From GCA-2688105 sp964499445 (lineage in GTDB: Bacteria; Chloroflexota; Dehalococcoidia; Dehalococcoidales; GCA-2688105): a stretch of 14,072 nucleotides of DNA. A program made the position numbers and the translations under genes. The DNA lies in the NCBI GenBank assembly GCA_964499445.1, contig CAZCLE010000026.1, forward strand, positions 1-14,072, in the 5' to 3' direction. The notes under the pieces are model-generated. The model did no database searches. It was not told where the DNA came from and worked only from the letters and a program-made list of their open reading frames with translations. This document shows positions 13,639 to 14,072 of the stretch, piece after piece (position 1 is the first letter of the stretch; each line of letters opens with the position of its first letter).

Positions 13639-14072
13639 ATGGGTGGTATTGCCAATCTTGGTATCAGCTTACCAACATTGATAGCGCAAATCATAAACTT
13701 TGCTATCCTGCTTGGTCTTATGTATCTGGTTGCCTACCGGCCGATAATGAGAATGTTTGACGAGCGCTCCCGGAAGATTAAGGAGAGCATGGAGCAGACC
13801 GAGTATATTAAGGAGCAGGCAGCGCATGCCGAGGAAGAGGCTGAGAAGCGAATTGAGGCTGCCAGTGGGGAGGGGCAGGAACTAGTCGCCCGGGCAGTGC
13901 GGACCGGGGAAGAGGTCAGGCAGCAGGCACAGCAGGAAGCCAAGCAAGATACTGAATCCCTTATCAACAGGGCACGCACCGAGATTCAGCGAGAGCGGGA
14001 TGAGGCTATTGGTGAGTTGCGCAAGGAGTTTGCCGACTTAACCATACTGGCGGCGGGGAAGGTCATTGACCG
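13639..14072 (+). CDS. atpF: F0F1 ATP synthase subunit b, 5' part (runs off window)
   Basis: The peripheral stalk subunit that connects F0 to F1. The ATG at 13639 follows AAAGGGGGG with a short spacer, and the frame stays open for 144 codons to the window edge. One N-terminal membrane helix (about 10-33, LPTLIAQIINFAILLGLMYL) contains the family's Asn-Phe position and is followed by RPIMRMFDERSRKIKESMEQ. A long amphipathic coiled coil rich in Glu, Ala, Gln and Arg follows (about 50-130), ending at the window edge in LAAGKVID, the conserved C-terminal region. Bacterial b subunits are usually 155-170 aa, so perhaps 20-30 residues are missing. No lipoprotein signal is seen. The gene order places subunit delta and the F1 genes downstream, outside the window. 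Confidence 0.93.
   Translation, partial: MGGIANLGISLPTLIAQIINFAILLGLMYLVAYRPIMRMFDERSRKIKESMEQTEYIKEQAAHAEEEAEKRIEAASGEGQELVARAVRTGEEVRQQAQQEAKQDTESLINRARTEIQRERDEAIGELRKEFADLTILAAGKVID

Noticed and set aside
13734..13979. Minus-strand 81-codon frame within atpF
   Set aside because: Antisense of the b-subunit coiled coil; Ser/Ala/Cys-rich artefact.

Overview
The window (about 48% G+C by eye) looks like housekeeping chromosome from a member of the Dehalococcoidia (Chloroflexota). The protein sequences suggest this: a Chloroflexota-style primary sigma factor, a DnaG with a CxxxC half zinc site, a Rad50-like SbcC, and a gene order that matches what I remember of Dehalococcoides-type genomes. 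It is an inference from memory, not a database result. No rRNA, tRNA, CRISPR array, phage gene or transposase was seen.

Layout, left to right. At 1-402 is the 3' part of an HD-domain phosphohydrolase gene (+). It converges with only 5 nt of spacing on a Rad50/SbcC-type ATPase gene (-, 408-2978). A 341-nt intergenic region follows, holding a palindromic repeat, two hairpin terminators and a candidate sbcC promoter. Next is a small double zinc-ribbon protein (-, 3320-3637) with its own promoter. Then comes a minus-strand information-processing and nucleotide block read right to left: ppsA (PEP synthase), dgt (dNTP triphosphohydrolase, overlapping the ppsA end), a 272-nt repeat-filled gap, dnaG (primase) and rpoD (primary sigma factor, 3 nt after dnaG).

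Divergent promoters at 10700-10773 separate ppsA from plus-strand genes: a bifunctional-nuclease-family (DUF151) protein and a four-cysteine zinc-ribbon protein, closed by a rho-independent terminator. A strong promoter at 11885-11913 then starts the F0 part of the ATP synthase operon: an AtpZ/AtpI-like membrane protein, atpB (a), atpE (c), a 35-codon membrane-peptide ORF with a strong ribosome binding site, and atpF (b), which runs off the right edge. F1 genes would be expected beyond it.

The least ordinary features are (i) the unannotated-looking 35-aa hydrophobic peptide between atpE and atpF; (ii) an intergenic two-hairpin repeat, present near-identically upstream of both sbcC and dnaG, whose second stem shows a compensatory base change between copies and which is followed near dnaG by decayed copies at about 80-bp spacing; and (iii) smaller protein oddities: a CxxxC zinc half-site in DnaG, a long insert and an acidic proline-rich N-terminus in RpoD, and an extra CxxC-bearing N-terminal membrane segment in AtpB. 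All positions were counted by hand.
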